A stretch of 64,000 nucleotides of DNA from Mya arenaria (lineage: Eukaryota; Mollusca; Bivalvia; Myida; Myidae). A model generated the notes under the pieces. It was not told the DNA's origin. It saw only the letters and a list, made by a program, of their open reading frames with translations, and made no database searches. Shown in pieces: positions 1 to 14,000 of this stretch (its first letter is position 1; the number at the start of each line of letters is the position of its first letter). Where the stretch lies: NCBI RefSeq assembly GCF_026914265.1, contig NC_069123.1:47996949-48060948 (forward strand), read 5' to 3'. A program made the position numbers and the translations under genes.

Positions 1-216
1 TTACCCGGGACAAAACTGTTGTCAAGGACCAGACTGTTATCCAGGACAAAACTGTTGTCAAGGACCAGACTGTTATCCGGGACAAAACTGTTATCAAGGA
101 CAAGACTGTTATCCAGGACAAGACTGCCATCCAGGACAGGACTGTTATCCAGGACTAGACTGTTATCCAGGACCAGACAGTTATCCAGGACAAGACTGTT
201 ATCCTGGACATGGTAA
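1..216. repeat. 18-bp minisatellite (cut off by the window edge)
   Basis: Imperfect head-to-tail copies of an 18-bp unit close to actgttatccaggacaag run from the first base to about 210. Some neighbouring copies differ in alternate order (gtcaagg versus atccagg), suggesting a 36-bp higher-order unit. The plus strand reads as an open Ser-Arg-Thr-rich frame only because 18 is a multiple of three; there is no codon conservation or start context, so it is not called a gene. Confidence 0.9.
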
Positions 217-2007
217 AATTACATACATTCAGCCATTGTTTTGACATTGCATTACAAATACTTCATATGAAATCATACCTCTGCCTCACTATTGATAAGT
301 ATAACAACATTGACTATACAATTACAGTTTTATTTAGTGTACTTCCACCACATTTTACACAGATCAGCGAATTAACTCCAAAATGGTGTTATTATACATA
401 AGAATGAATGAAATAAAAGTGATATCGTATATCCAGCAACTATTTCCTTAAAAAGACAACCATGCGAAAGCTACACCAACTAAATAAGACAGAATCAAGG
501 TCATTATTTAAGGTAGAAATTATTCGTACATCATTACATTACACATTTACAACCTCTGGAAATCAGCAAACAAAAAGAACTGACAAATAAAAAATCAATG
601 ACCTTATCACAAGAAGCAGTAAAAAGGCACAGACAATTCATGTAGAGTAAGTCTCCACACATTACACATTCACAGCCCTACAAGTTAATACTTACGGTCA
701 GAGAAAGATATGGAAATTAATGACTTAATTCCTAAACAGCTTAATAAACATTTCATATTGCAGCTTAAAATAAGTTGTATATGTACGCTATGTGCTATGT
801 TCGTTTTTATTATAAGTATATAAGTCACAACTTTGCGCTTTTTATACTGAAATATATAAAAATATTTTAAATAAAAAAGACGTAAGTAAACACCACCATT
901 TCACAACATAGTTTACACATTTATATATACAGAGACAACCACAAACAATATGGATTTATAATATTTCTATCATGATCAGTTATTTAACATACAAGGTATT
1001 AGGCCATATGTAAATAGTATTAGACATTAGGTTACTTACGTGTATTATGCAGATATTTGTTACATATAACCAATACACAGGATTCCAAAGAAGCCCGTAA
1101 ATATTGAATATAATACACAGAAAGTAACATGAAAATTATAAAAAATGATTCCCATACATGTACATGTTGTTTTATATAAAACATTGAGTAATATGTAGAA
1201 ATCGAAATGCTCAACGGTTTAATGCTGAACAAAAAAGTTAAGGAAATGACATGATTGCATTAGTTGACAATATTGCAGGGGCCCTATCAATTAAAATTCA
1301 ATTTCAAATGGCATGAAGCACTAATCCATTCAAATAAAATTATTTGTAAACAAGCTGCATGCACACTGACATACACAAGTAAACAGAAATGTAGAGCACA
1401 AACAATGACATGATGAAACTGATAATGGTTTAAGTACAATGAAATGAAGACTTTGTATGAATGATATGAAATGAGATGGATGGGAACATTAACAATTCAT
1501 AAAGTGAGTCTAGGAATGAATGAGAGTGAAATGAAATAGCCTTGTATTCCTGTACTCAAAGCTAAGCTGCAAAATGGAGTCCAGTCTGATGGGTAGTACT
1601 ACTTTAATGTTTCTGAAAGAATGAGATGTTGTATTGCTAGCGAGCAAATTTCTAGGCTTCTTTCTCTGGATTTCATGTACCTTTGCTCTTTCCCATGACG
1701 TTTCATGAGAAGACTTACATAAACATTTCAAGCAAAACACATCTACAAAAATTAATTCTATGGCAAGTAAAATTCTGTGATCTAGACTACTTTAATGGAG
1801 GTCAATGCAAAAAAATAAATCATAAAAAGCAATTTAAACAGAACATTGTCACTAGTTTTGTATTGGAACTAAACATTCAGACAGACCAGATTTGTTACAT
1901 ACAAAACTTCGTTAAAACTCAAAATGAGCAAGTCTAAGAATAAATAGCTGTATGTCAATGACACAAGATGCAGACATGAACTAGCAGACCACAACAGCAT
2001 TAGAAGT
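217..2007. other. LLGL 3' flank and probable 3' UTR
   Basis: No coding sequence is supported here. The stretch lies downstream of the LLGL stop codon, which is on the minus strand. The part nearest 2007 is probably 3' UTR. A minus-strand AATAAA (plus-strand TTTATT at 806-811) would give a UTR of about 1.2 kb, but other A/T-rich candidates exist, so the end of the transcript is not fixed. The sequence is AT-rich and otherwise featureless. Confidence 0.4.
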
Positions 2008-5000
2008 TCAAGCTGTGACAGGTTCATTGTGGCCGTTCTCCATGGGCCCAGCATTCTTCAGTTTCTCAAGAGCAGGGTCGTCATTGTCAGCCAGTTTCAC
2101 AGAAATCTTCAGCTCTTCGACCTTCTCCGTCACTTTCTCAGTCTGCAAGGAAATATGTCGGGCTGTTAATTGTTGAAAAGACAAACTGTTTTTTGTAAGA
2201 TGAAGTTCATTTCCGTAACATTCTAAATATCTGCTAGGAGTACCAGGTACAGATGTTGATACATGCGATCTATGTATGCGTGCAATAAAGGCTATAAGGC
2301 TGCTTAGTAAAACATTAAATCATACATCTAGTATTGGTTTATGTCCTTATATCAAGTTGCATTGCCCAAATTAAACATTAATAAAGCATTCTTAATCTCT
2401 AGTATAATAAATACAGATTTATAAATCATTTCAGTATATTGTATCATATGCATGTAAGAAAAAGACAAACAAAATTATACATTCAAAAATCAAAGCAGAA
2501 TGGAAAGACAAAGCCAGGGAAAAAATGCGATGTGTGGATGATAATGGTAGTTTAAGAATGTAAATACTGGAAATTTATATATTTTTCATAGTAACCGTAA
2601 GTAAAAGATATATGAGGTATGCTTTATTTATCATACAACTATGAAAAAAGAGAAATGGAGCTTTATAAGTTCATAGCCATAGGTATGCATGTATTCTTTA
2701 TTTAATTCATTTTGATGCTGTAGTCACTGTTTTATTTCTTCTGAAATAAACTTTAGGTACTCAATTAAAAATATTATTACAATATGCATGCAATTTACGC
2801 TATATTTAATCCCTTTTAGAATACTTTGATATTTGGTTATAGCCAAAGTGTGTTGTTTTTTACACAATCGCAGACTGCAAACATAGAGCCCTTAAATTAA
2901 CAGACTCAAGATTGCTAAAGCATCTATGTTGTTTTTATTTTCAAGAAAGGGGCATAACGTAAAAAAAACAAATCAGAGTTATTGGCATAAGTCTGTCTCC
3001 GGAAGCATGTGTACCAAGTTTCATTTGAAAATCTTGAACATTTGTTCTTAGTAATGTTTTCATCGAAAAAGTGGCATAACTTGACAATTAGTCAAGTCCC
3101 AGTTATTGACCTTGCTATATACCGGGGTATGTGTGTTGCCTGGCAACATGTGTACCAAGTTTCATTTGAATCCCTCAAACTGCTTTTGAGTTATGGCAAA
3201 GGTTAATCATGTTTGCATGTTGATTATTGTAAAAAAAGAGACAAAACTCAACTAGTATTATATTCCCAGTTATTGGTCTTGCCATACTGGAGTATATGGT
3301 CTCTGGCAATGTGTATCAAATTTTCGAGTTATGGGCCTTGTTATACAAGACTATATTGTCTCTGGCTCATTTTAAAAATTTTAAAGATATTTTAATTCAT
3401 GGCCACTCTTCCAAGTATTTGCACCAAGCCAACTATGACACCAAGACTATCACAAAAGCCAAACTTTTCTCTTTAAAAAACATAACAGATAAAAATTGTT
3501 CATTTTTTTAAAGTCTTTGAAAAACTATTAAACATTGAATTTCAATTTAAAATTCAAAGAATTTTTTTAGTTCTGAGCACCATGTCCAAGCCATGGTGTG
3601 TGTTAAGGAGGGGTTTTCACGAGGACAATATTTAGACTGGGTCCTACCTCGACGGACGATTGTTCAACCTTCGCGTCATCTGTTGTGTTATCAGCAGGCA
3701 CATCTAGACATAAAACAAACAAAGCTACAACACACTTGCCAACCAAACATCAACAGATCCTTAGCATAGCTTATGAAACCAAACAGGTGGAAATATTTAT
3801 GCCATACTACCAGCAATTCATATCTGGAATGATTTCTAGCAGGAATTATTTTCTGGAATGTTAACTAGGATTTATTTTTTGCATCAACCTATAATGTGCG
3901 CCTTTAATTGAAATAAATATTTATATATGACTTTATATAAATTTCCAGTTAAACAATACTGATATATTCTACTGAGAGTGACAAATGAAATGATGTAAGC
4001 ATAACTCCACGAATGAAGTAGATATAAGCATAACTCCACGAATGAAGTAGAGGTATAAATATGGTACGTGCAGGTTAGTGCAATAAATAACAGAATAGCA
4101 ACAAAGCAAAGAAAATGTTTTACTGAACTAGCGAATATAATTTTCCAAATCAAATACACATCCTTTTAGTGCACAATTCATGTTGAAAACAACTTACATT
4201 ACATGGGACTACTTTGCACATACACATGCATGTTTTATAAGATTTAGGGACAAAATCTGTCCACTTTTATTTTTTAAGAAACTTTTACATTTGCACTTCA
4301 ATTAAATTAATTATTGCAATAATTTTTGTAAATATTGTGGAACAGTCAGAGGGATGCATCAAGATAACCACAGAAATAAATGCAGTGCTGGCAGGGTGCA
4401 GAAAATGGCCTGTCCTGCTGTTCCAGTATTACCTCCCCCTTCAGTTGGTGGCTCTTCTGTGCTTGCAGCAGTCTCAATGACAGGGCTTGCTTCCTCGGTA
4501 ACGAGGGCCTCCGAGTTGCTGCTGGTCACGCTCATATCCCCTGTATGGTCAATTCTGTACAAGGGAGGACAGGGCTTGGATATATACCAGTATGTACATG
4601 GAGCAAGACAATTACAGCTAGGCAGGCATTACTAACCTATGTTCTTTGGTTAAAATACATATTGAGTCAGGATTTCACACATCTTTTGTTGATGAGTTAA
4701 AATAAATTAACTGAATAAATTCAAATTCTCCCTGGTTTAATGGTTATGAAACACATGTCTTGAACACATGCCTATTGAACCTGATGCAAAAATACAAAGA
4801 ATAAGTCTTGGATAGATACGACAGCAATACCATACACTAGTATGTAAAAACAATTGAAATCATTTAGAAGAATATAATATTCAAGTAATGGCAGGCCACA
4901 ACATTTGTTACACCGCATCATGGGCTATATAGATGAATAGTTCAAATTTTACCTTGATATTTCTATATCTGATCTGTGAGTAATGCATATACTGGTACTT

Positions 5001-8000
5001 ATAAACTCAAAATTAATCTATAACTATTAAATCTTATTAAAACTTCATCATGCATACAATATAACACAGCACTCAGTACATGTAACAAGACTTCTGTGAG
5101 ATCAGAGAACTAACATGGGCTCTGTCTACAATATAAGGCTCTGTCTACAATATAGTTATATACTGTGTAACCATGGAGATGGAACATCCTAGAACACTCA
5201 CATGGCCACACTGTCCTGGGTGACCTCAGCTTCCATAGTAATGTCAGCTCTTGAGTCGGCAGTCTCATTCAGGGCATCAGCAATGTCCCCCGTGTTATAG
5301 GCATCCCCACCTGGTCCCTCTACTCTAAAAATCAAAATAAAACAGATGTTAATAGCTGAACATGGCTAAGAAATTGTAAATGTATATTTTTTTTGTAGGA
5401 AATTATCAACCTTAATAAGTTGATAGTTCTAATTAACATTTTTCTACATTGGGTTTGAGAACCTCAGAAATCTCCTTCCACCACTCACCCCTGCTCTGTC
5501 CCTGCAGCCTCTGGCTCCAGTTCCTCTGGCGGTTCGGGCCTCATACCCTCTGCAAGCTCCATGGTGCACTTGGGCTCCCCCTGGTAGCGAGCTGACAGTG
5601 TAACCCGCTGATACTCTGATGATGAGAACAGGTAAAAACCCTGACCAAACTTGGTGAAGATGAAGGATGTGATGCCACTGGAAAAAAGCAACAAAGGTTA
5701 ATTTATTATCCTTAAGGGTCATAACACTTTTGTTTTACTAAAACAGTGGGAATGTCGAGTAGTTTTGGAGTTTTCAGCAACAGAAATGCAAATTTTTATT
5801 AATTCAAGGCTCTTAATTAACTAAGCCCCAGGTGCACATCTTTATCACCTCAACAACATTCTGCTAAGGTTTCTTGACTCTTGGTGAAATAGTTTCAGCG
5901 ACACAAGTCAAAAAAATCTGAAATTGGCATTTTTGCTACTTAGCAGGCCATAACTCTGGTTTAACTAAGTGTAGCAGGGAATGAAAACTAAGGTGCACCA
6001 CTTCATCACCTAAACACCATTCCCTTAAGCTTTCATGACACTTGGTCATATAGTTGAGTTTTGAGTGACACAAAACCAGAAATGTAATTTTTTGATAAGG
6101 AATGAGCCATAACTCTGGTTTTACTAGGTGCAGTGGAAAATGAAATCCCAGGTGCACAACTTTAACTTAAATAACATTCCACTAAGGTTTCTTGACTCTT
6201 GGTGAAATAGTTTTGGTGTTTTGAATGACACAAGTTTGCATGATACTTACAGATGTAACCTCACACAGACAGACTATATGACCCTCCATAAGAGGTGGCA
6301 CAAAAAGAAACAAAATTCTTGAACGAATCTAACTCACTTGATGTCCTCCCGTTTGATGGCAGCTGCCTGGACTTGCTGGCGCAGTGTTCTGATGGAGTAC
6401 ACACTCAACTCTCCGAGGTTGCTGAGGCAAGCCACATCGTTTTCTTGGTAGTTGTCATCACTACGGCTACGAAAGTTCACAAATGCAACCTTCCGAATTC
6501 TAGAACCATCTGCTGCTGTCAGCTTGAACTTCCACTTGGCTTTAAGGTGGGGCAAGGTGAAAATCTGAAAGCAAATATTCATAAAAGATGAGACACAACA
6601 TTTCAATCAGTTGAGTAATTGACAACTTACTAATTTGTATTAAACATATTTTATGATAAATTGAAAAACAAAGAAGAAATCACCATGCAGAATATTTAAG
6701 CCATTTATGAACTCACTTTAAGCTGCTCTTCCGATGCAATAATGACGGAATGGTGTGATGCCATATCAGGGGCCTTGGCCCTTTCGTGTTGGACCTCAAG
6801 AGAGTCTGGCAAGATCCGGTCCTTCCCGTCCACTACCCCGATAGAGATGACTGGGGCTGCATGGCGCAGACGGATTTCCTTGGCTAGAATGCATGCCACA
6901 GCATCCTCATTACGCTTCTCACCACTTGGGACAGTAATGTTGTAGATAAACACATGGCCTCCATTGGTTCCTACCCACAAGGACGGGTTGTGTGTATGAC
7001 CTGCAAACACAAATGTGATAATGCTATCATTTATGATCCACAATTAGCCTATTTGCTTTTTATTGTTTTACATTCTGAGATGGGAAGTTATTAATCAATC
7101 AACAAGAAATATGTAGTTTATGTACTAGTTGACAGCAAAATATAACGAGGCAATCCTTTATCAATGCAATGTTACTGTTAAATACCAAAAACATTTTGAA
7201 TACTCACTATTAACAACGAATGTATCAGCAAAGTATAGGCAGCGGACCATGGACGCCATAGAGTCTTCGGTGTTACGGAACTCCACGCTGCGTTCTACAG
7301 GTTTGGGTTCGGGTGTGGTTGGTGACACCTCAATGGCTGTTGATGGGCCTGCTTCAGCTGTGGCAACCTCCTCACTGTGGGTAACATTGTTTAATGATCA
7401 TAATAATATTTTCCAGAAATTTGCACATTTCAGTCTGCAGCATTTCTATAGAAGTAACAAGTTGTTTTATCATCAAAACAAGTCAAAACCATACTAAATA
7501 ATCATTATTTTCTACAAATGCCTTCACTTAAACAAGAGCTTGTAGGTCAAGGCACTCGACTATATTATACTTTGCTTTGTCTTAGAAATAAATACAACAA
7601 TGTTGTTATATGTGCCTGTCAAAGCAAATAAAAAGTAAACAAGAAACATTGCAATGCAACGTAACCAGATTTTCAAGCATTGATAGAACTACCCTTTGTT
7701 GTGAGATTCAGTTTCAACTGTTTTTTTTTTGGTTTTATTTTAAGTAACAGTGCCCTTGACATTGACCATAGGGGCACCAAATGCAATCTCATGGAAATCC
7801 TCCATAAGCTCTTCCAACATACCAAGTTAAGTAACAATATTTTAACCCTAACTAAAAGTCTTGCAACCCTAACTTAAGTTTTTCAGTAGTGTTAGTACCA
7901 ACCATTTTTCTCTTTTCAGTAATAGTCACATTGACTCAGAGTCCCAAACACAATCTAATGAAGTCTCTATAAGCTCTACCAAATAAACCGAGTTTGATCG

Positions 8001-11000
8001 CAACATATCTTCCCTAACTAACATTATTCAGTGACCTTGACCATAGGGGCCCCAAAACCCATAAACTCTTCCTGTAAACCAAGTTTTGAAAGTTTTGAAA
8101 GTATATGTCAAAATTAAAATTTGTGAAGCATATAATTATAATACAATTGAATGAGGGGTAACAGTAAAAGTAATTAGTGCCCTAAAACTTTAGGACACAA
8201 TGTGCCATAAAACCTAAGTTCCTAAGTCAATCAGGGACCATAAATTGTATTTAGGATAATATGGAGTTATGTAACCTCATTGTGTGATGGTCCTGAACAA
8301 TTGCATGAAGTATTGAGTGAATTGAATGAAGGGTATTGGAGTAAGAAGTTAAAATGCCAACTTGCCCTAAAACTTTAACTGGACACTGACACAGACACCA
8401 GGGCAAGTTTTATAGCCTTCTTTTTCTTCAATAGTCAACCTAAAAATAAATTTGAAAATGCTTACACTTTTTTCCCCTTAGCCTCTTCTTTACCCTTGGC
8501 TCTTCTTTCCGACCTCCGTCGTCTCAGTCGCCTAAAGGACTCCCGCAGAGACTTCTTCAGGGTTTTTGTTCGAGACATCTGGGTCTCTGACGTGCCTGTT
8601 AAATCTGGAACCAATGCAATACTTGGAAATTTGGGTACAATAAGATGTCAAAATAATACAACATTGTATAATCATATTTGCTCAAAACAGTGTGCACTTT
8701 AATCAGAATTCCATTGTTTCAAACCATGACTTACCATCTGGATTAAGTGTACACTTGCTGGTTACTTCCTTCTTCTGTACATAGTCTATGAGACCAAAAC
8801 CATGGGCTGTACCAGCTCCAACCCTGTATAAATCAGAAATACATGTTGGAACAGAAATTGGGGAAATATATGGATGAAAATATATTTCATGTTGGGCAGT
8901 CTAACCGCTACCTTATAACTGCAGTTCCAAATGAAATGTCTAAACTGAAACTTACAGCTAAAATTTAGAGTGAAACATCTAGTCCCATACTATTAAACAG
9001 TCACAATTCAGCCTGGAGCGTCAAACCCCCAACTTAAGCTTCCATTAAGTGTGGAACGTAGAGCACCCAACATACAACCATCATTCATAGTGAAATGTTT
9101 AACGCCAAACTTACAGCTGCCATTCGGAGTGGAATGCAAGTGCTGTGCATGCAGCTGGCGGGTAGAGCTGCATGATGCAGGTTGGTTGGTATCCAGCTGG
9201 GTACTTCACATCTCCCTCCCGTGGGGTCACAGCCTCATGCCCCTTCCACACAAAGTTATCACGGTCACCAACAATGTTCACCGTCACCGACTTCACCTCC
9301 TGGGGGGAAAAATGAGGGATTGCAAGTGTTTTATAAATCCTGGAAATGGCACAAACATTAATAAAAGTCATACTTTTATTTAAAATTAATACATACTCAT
9401 GACTGCATAACAAACATGAATTTTGAATGACGAACCTTGAAGTACTTACTTAATAATGCATTTATGGAAAAAATTATTTACTGATAACAAGATTGTTACC
9501 GAGTATTTGATAGCAGAAATCGCAAAAATATACAGTAACTGGTGAGTCCTTAAAGATTTACAGTGATCAACACTCATCTCATAAGTTAGAAATAACTTGT
9601 TTTCAGCACCTTTCTTCCAAAAAAAACACATTATCATAAGAACCATTGTTTTCAATATTTATTCATTCTTTTCTGTGATTTAAAGCAATTGCATTAATTA
9701 AGGTACATCTTAGTAAGAGTATATCTTTAAAGAATATTTTAATAAAGAAGTGAATACATGCAGATTACTTCCAGCATGAGTACTGACCTGTTCCCTCTCC
9801 TCTCGCTCCATCTGTAGTATAATGACCTGACCTGCTGTTCCCGCCACCACCAGCGTCTCGCTGAGTGGACACAGTGCAATCTTCTGTATGCCCAGGCGTG
9901 GGTCATCACTGTATGGGTCAAATGTGCCCACCTGCCAAGAGGAAATTTTGTTAATTTAAAAGTATGTAAAATCTTTGATAAATTTTATTTGTTCATAAGT
10001 TCAAACTTTAAGCCATTGCCAAAATGAGTTAGGTGTATGCAACATTTGTTATGCATGGCATAAATCTTAAAGCTTACCTTTCTGAATGGCGGCCACTCCT
10101 CCTCCATTTCACCATTACTGTCAGGAGACTGGACATCCACATGGAAGATGGTGGATGTGGTCAGTCTGTACAGAAACTGCAGGCATGATGTAGAAGCGTC
10201 CCAGAACCGCACTGAACCATCTTCATGGCTGGAAAAAGAATAAGTTGTTGGTGACTCTTTAAGAGCGTTTTACAACTAAATACTTAAATATCTTCTTGTC
10301 ATAATCATGTGAACATCATATCATGGGACATGGCTTATATTGGCAGATTTTAAAAACTTTTCCACCATCAGGACTGTTTTCACGGACTATTACCCTGTGA
10401 GAAGTAGATCCCTGGTGAAAGAGTCTATGGTTTGTGGAGTTCCACCTGTCACTGGCCATTCCTGAAAATACACAATCACTGATGACAAAACAATACCAAT
10501 ATTTACCCTTATTCATCTATTCAGAAATGTTTTTAAAGCATCTAACAAATTTAATCATATATATGTTATAAAAGCATGGATTTACAAATTAAACAATACA
10601 CCTGTCACAATTACAAAGTCCACACAGTATCATACCCTCTTGGATAATCCCTTCTTCTGAGCATTGCCAACATCAGTGATCTTAGTCCAGAGTTGTTCGG
10701 GTACGTTAGAGATGTGCTGTGAGCATGTGATGGCAGACGAGTGTAGACTGCATACATATGGGAGTTGGAACGTTGGCCAACCTTCAGTGTCAAGGTCAAT
10801 TGCTACTATCTCCTCATCTGCCAACACCAGCAACGTGTGGGGCTCATCATGCTCTGTGGACAAGAGAGATCAAGATTAAAATAGATTATAGCATGAACAC
10901 ATTAACAAAGAAAAGCCTCTAAAAATACATCTTGATAATAAAAGTCTTTTGATCTCCTTTTTAGATTTAACAAACTGTTTACCTAATAATTCCTTGCTTA

Positions 11001-14000
11001 AAAGCGAAGATACATTACTTTTTAAGATATGTTTTAAACCTATTCTGACTATTCTATACAAATATACCATCACAAGAAACTCACCAGCTCTATCTTCATC
11101 AGTGTCGTTCTCATCGGCGCGACTGATGGTGACAAAGTCTATGACCTTGGACGTGAAGTCAAGGACAACGTGGGTCTGTCCCTGCATGATGCTCACAGTG
11201 TGCTTATCCCCATAACTAGCTCGGGGCATTCCCCCAGAGAATATGATGAAGGAGTCTCTGGGAAATAAAAGTTTATTATTTATGTATATTGATCAGAGTT
11301 TTAAACATTAATTCACGGATGCCATGGTTCCTGATATAAAGTCCAACAAGACAACATATGGGAAGCAAATACAAGAAGTACCAAATCTTTATAATATAGA
11401 ATAAAAAACAGTGGCCCTATAAGTGTATTTGTTTACGCCTTTATTGTAATGTTCTTTAATCCATGAGTGCAATATTTTCAAGATAACAATATATACTAAC
11501 GCTTTAGCCGTCTTCCAATCCATTTGGAATATGGCTTTGCAAGGGAATGGCCCTGAAAAGAGTCGGAATAATTTTAATTTCATGCAGAACACAAATACAA
11601 TGCTGCATAAAAATCTTCTGTTCAATAAGTACACTATTGCTACTAGATGAGTACACTATTGTTACAATCAATTGTTAAGAAATTTACCAGCAGGCTCTTC
11701 TATCTTAAATGACAGGCAATTTGTACATTTAAGTACCTGCCAGTAGAATTTACATTCCAAAAAAAGCACATCTAACCATAAGGTGTCTGGGCAGGTTCCT
11801 TGGGTTCTGAGGAGTTAGCGGCATCCCATGTGATGTAGCTACCATCGGCATGGGCACTCATAAACTCTTCTCCGCTGCGGGACCAGCATAGCGACTCTAG
11901 TTGCTGAAATGTAAGTAAATACTTCAGTTTGCATCTTCTAAACTTAATGTTCCTTCAGAGGACTTTGCTAAGATTTTATTTACATCCCAATGTTATAAAG
12001 ACAAAGTTGTACGTTGACCAAGCAGTGCACTAAGACAATGTGCTATAATTTATAATTGTAATCTATATCTGATGAAAAACAAAAAATCACAAACAATGGT
12101 CGTCACTGGCCTTTAATTCTGACGATATGGAAAGATAAATAAAAGATTATCTTGGTCGTGCATATGATTGCATATCTATGATCTAAATTGTAACCTTGTA
12201 TTGTTATCAGATTTCTCTTAAGTCTAAGGCAAATCACCAGTAAACAAGACAACAGATCAACTTATACTACCACTAATCGCTGATATCATATCAGCACAAA
12301 TATTTCCAAGAATTAAAGTTGCAAAGAAAATTAACAGGTAAATATCTGCTGTATTCTTTACAGTTGATATGACTTTTTTATATGATTGGTAACCTTTTAG
12401 GCTTAAACAGGTCTAATGTCCAAAATTGACTTAATTGAGTATATGTTAGGTCATAGAACCGAAGTTTGCTCACCTGTGTTGAGTTGTAAGTCTGTTCAGA
12501 GTTGCTGGCCTTGATGTCCCACAGAACTATCAGCCCTCGATTGTAACCTATCAGAAACTGAAAGCATAGGAATGCATAAGTTCATTGCATGTAACAAAGG
12601 GAGTATGATACAAAGTTCACACATCTGAATATTTTTTTTGAACAATTATGTTTTTGTTAAAAAAATTATTTTGGTACTGTTCTGTATTCTTATTAAAACT
12701 GCATTCTCACAGATTGACTGTTTTGACAACTTTTTAATATTTTGTCTTGGAATGAATCAATTTTGCGTATATGTCTGAAAAGTGGTGATATAGTACTGCT
12801 GATGAAAGTAAGTTCATAGTTTTTAATATTACGCTCTGAAATTGATGTTTTGTGGCAAAGAGCGTTACTTACGCTTTACGAGAAATGAAAATTTCGGCAG
12901 TTTTCCAAACAATTGAAATCTGTTCTATTGTTGGTTATCCTATAAAACTTATATGAAACCATTGACAAGACAAAAAATGAAAAACATTGTCAATCTTTGA
13001 GAGTGCAGCTTTTACAGTTAAAACAGTTCTTAACATCTTTATTCCTGAGGCAGAATTTCTGAAATTCCCATTACCTTGTCAGGATCCTTACAATGTACAG
13101 CAATAGACTCCACTGCACCAGGATTTACTTTGAAGTCATCTGGTACACTGGAAATGTCAAGATAAACCATTTTGATATGACCCCCATAAAAGTAGTACCG
13201 GCAGATTCAAATATTAAGAAATATATAATTTCATTACATATTGTTTTAAACACTTAAGCCATGAAATCTTAAGCATAATAAAATATGAATAATTGTATAA
13301 TATGTAAGAATTCTAACATGATCAAATAGCCATTTGCACGTAAAAAGTGCAAGCATACAGCAATATTAACCATTTAAGACCTAGAAATAACAATTAGTCA
13401 ACAGTCCCATTGAAAGATAAAGTAACCTGTCATAATCCGACCACAGCCACAGTGGTTTGACCCATTATCTTATTACAGCACATTCCACAACTTCAATTAA
13501 GCTTTAATTGGATTTAAAGAACAGCACCTACTTTGTGCAAGCTATTTTGAGATCGGACAAAGTACATTTGTCTTTATTTGTTTATTGATAGGTTCATCAA
13601 GAACGAAATACCTAAACGGTCAATTGATGAAATAAAATGGGATTAACTGTATGAGACATAAACAACAGTCAACTGGAAGTAAGTAATCAGGCTTTAATGA
13701 CAACAATCCTCTTACATCTCCAAAAATTTCCACATTTCTTGAGCAGTAATGAATGGTCATATTTATAACAGTATGTGTTTACTTATTATTTTATTTCTTT
13801 AAATGAAAGATAATACTTAGATGTTTTATTTCCAAATTTAGGCATATTAAAGGGGTCATGTTAATCTCACATTGGGCATGTGAAAGGGGTCATGTTAATC
13901 CCACATAGTGTGTGTTAAAAGGGGTCATGTTAATCTCACACGGGGCATATTTAAAGGGAAGTGTTTCCTCTACATTGAGCATATCAAAGGTGTCATGTTA

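Noticed and set aside
19..216. Open frame of repeated Ser-Arg-Thr-Leu-Leu units
   Set aside because: It follows an 18-bp minisatellite; three-fold periodicity of the repeat keeps any frame open.
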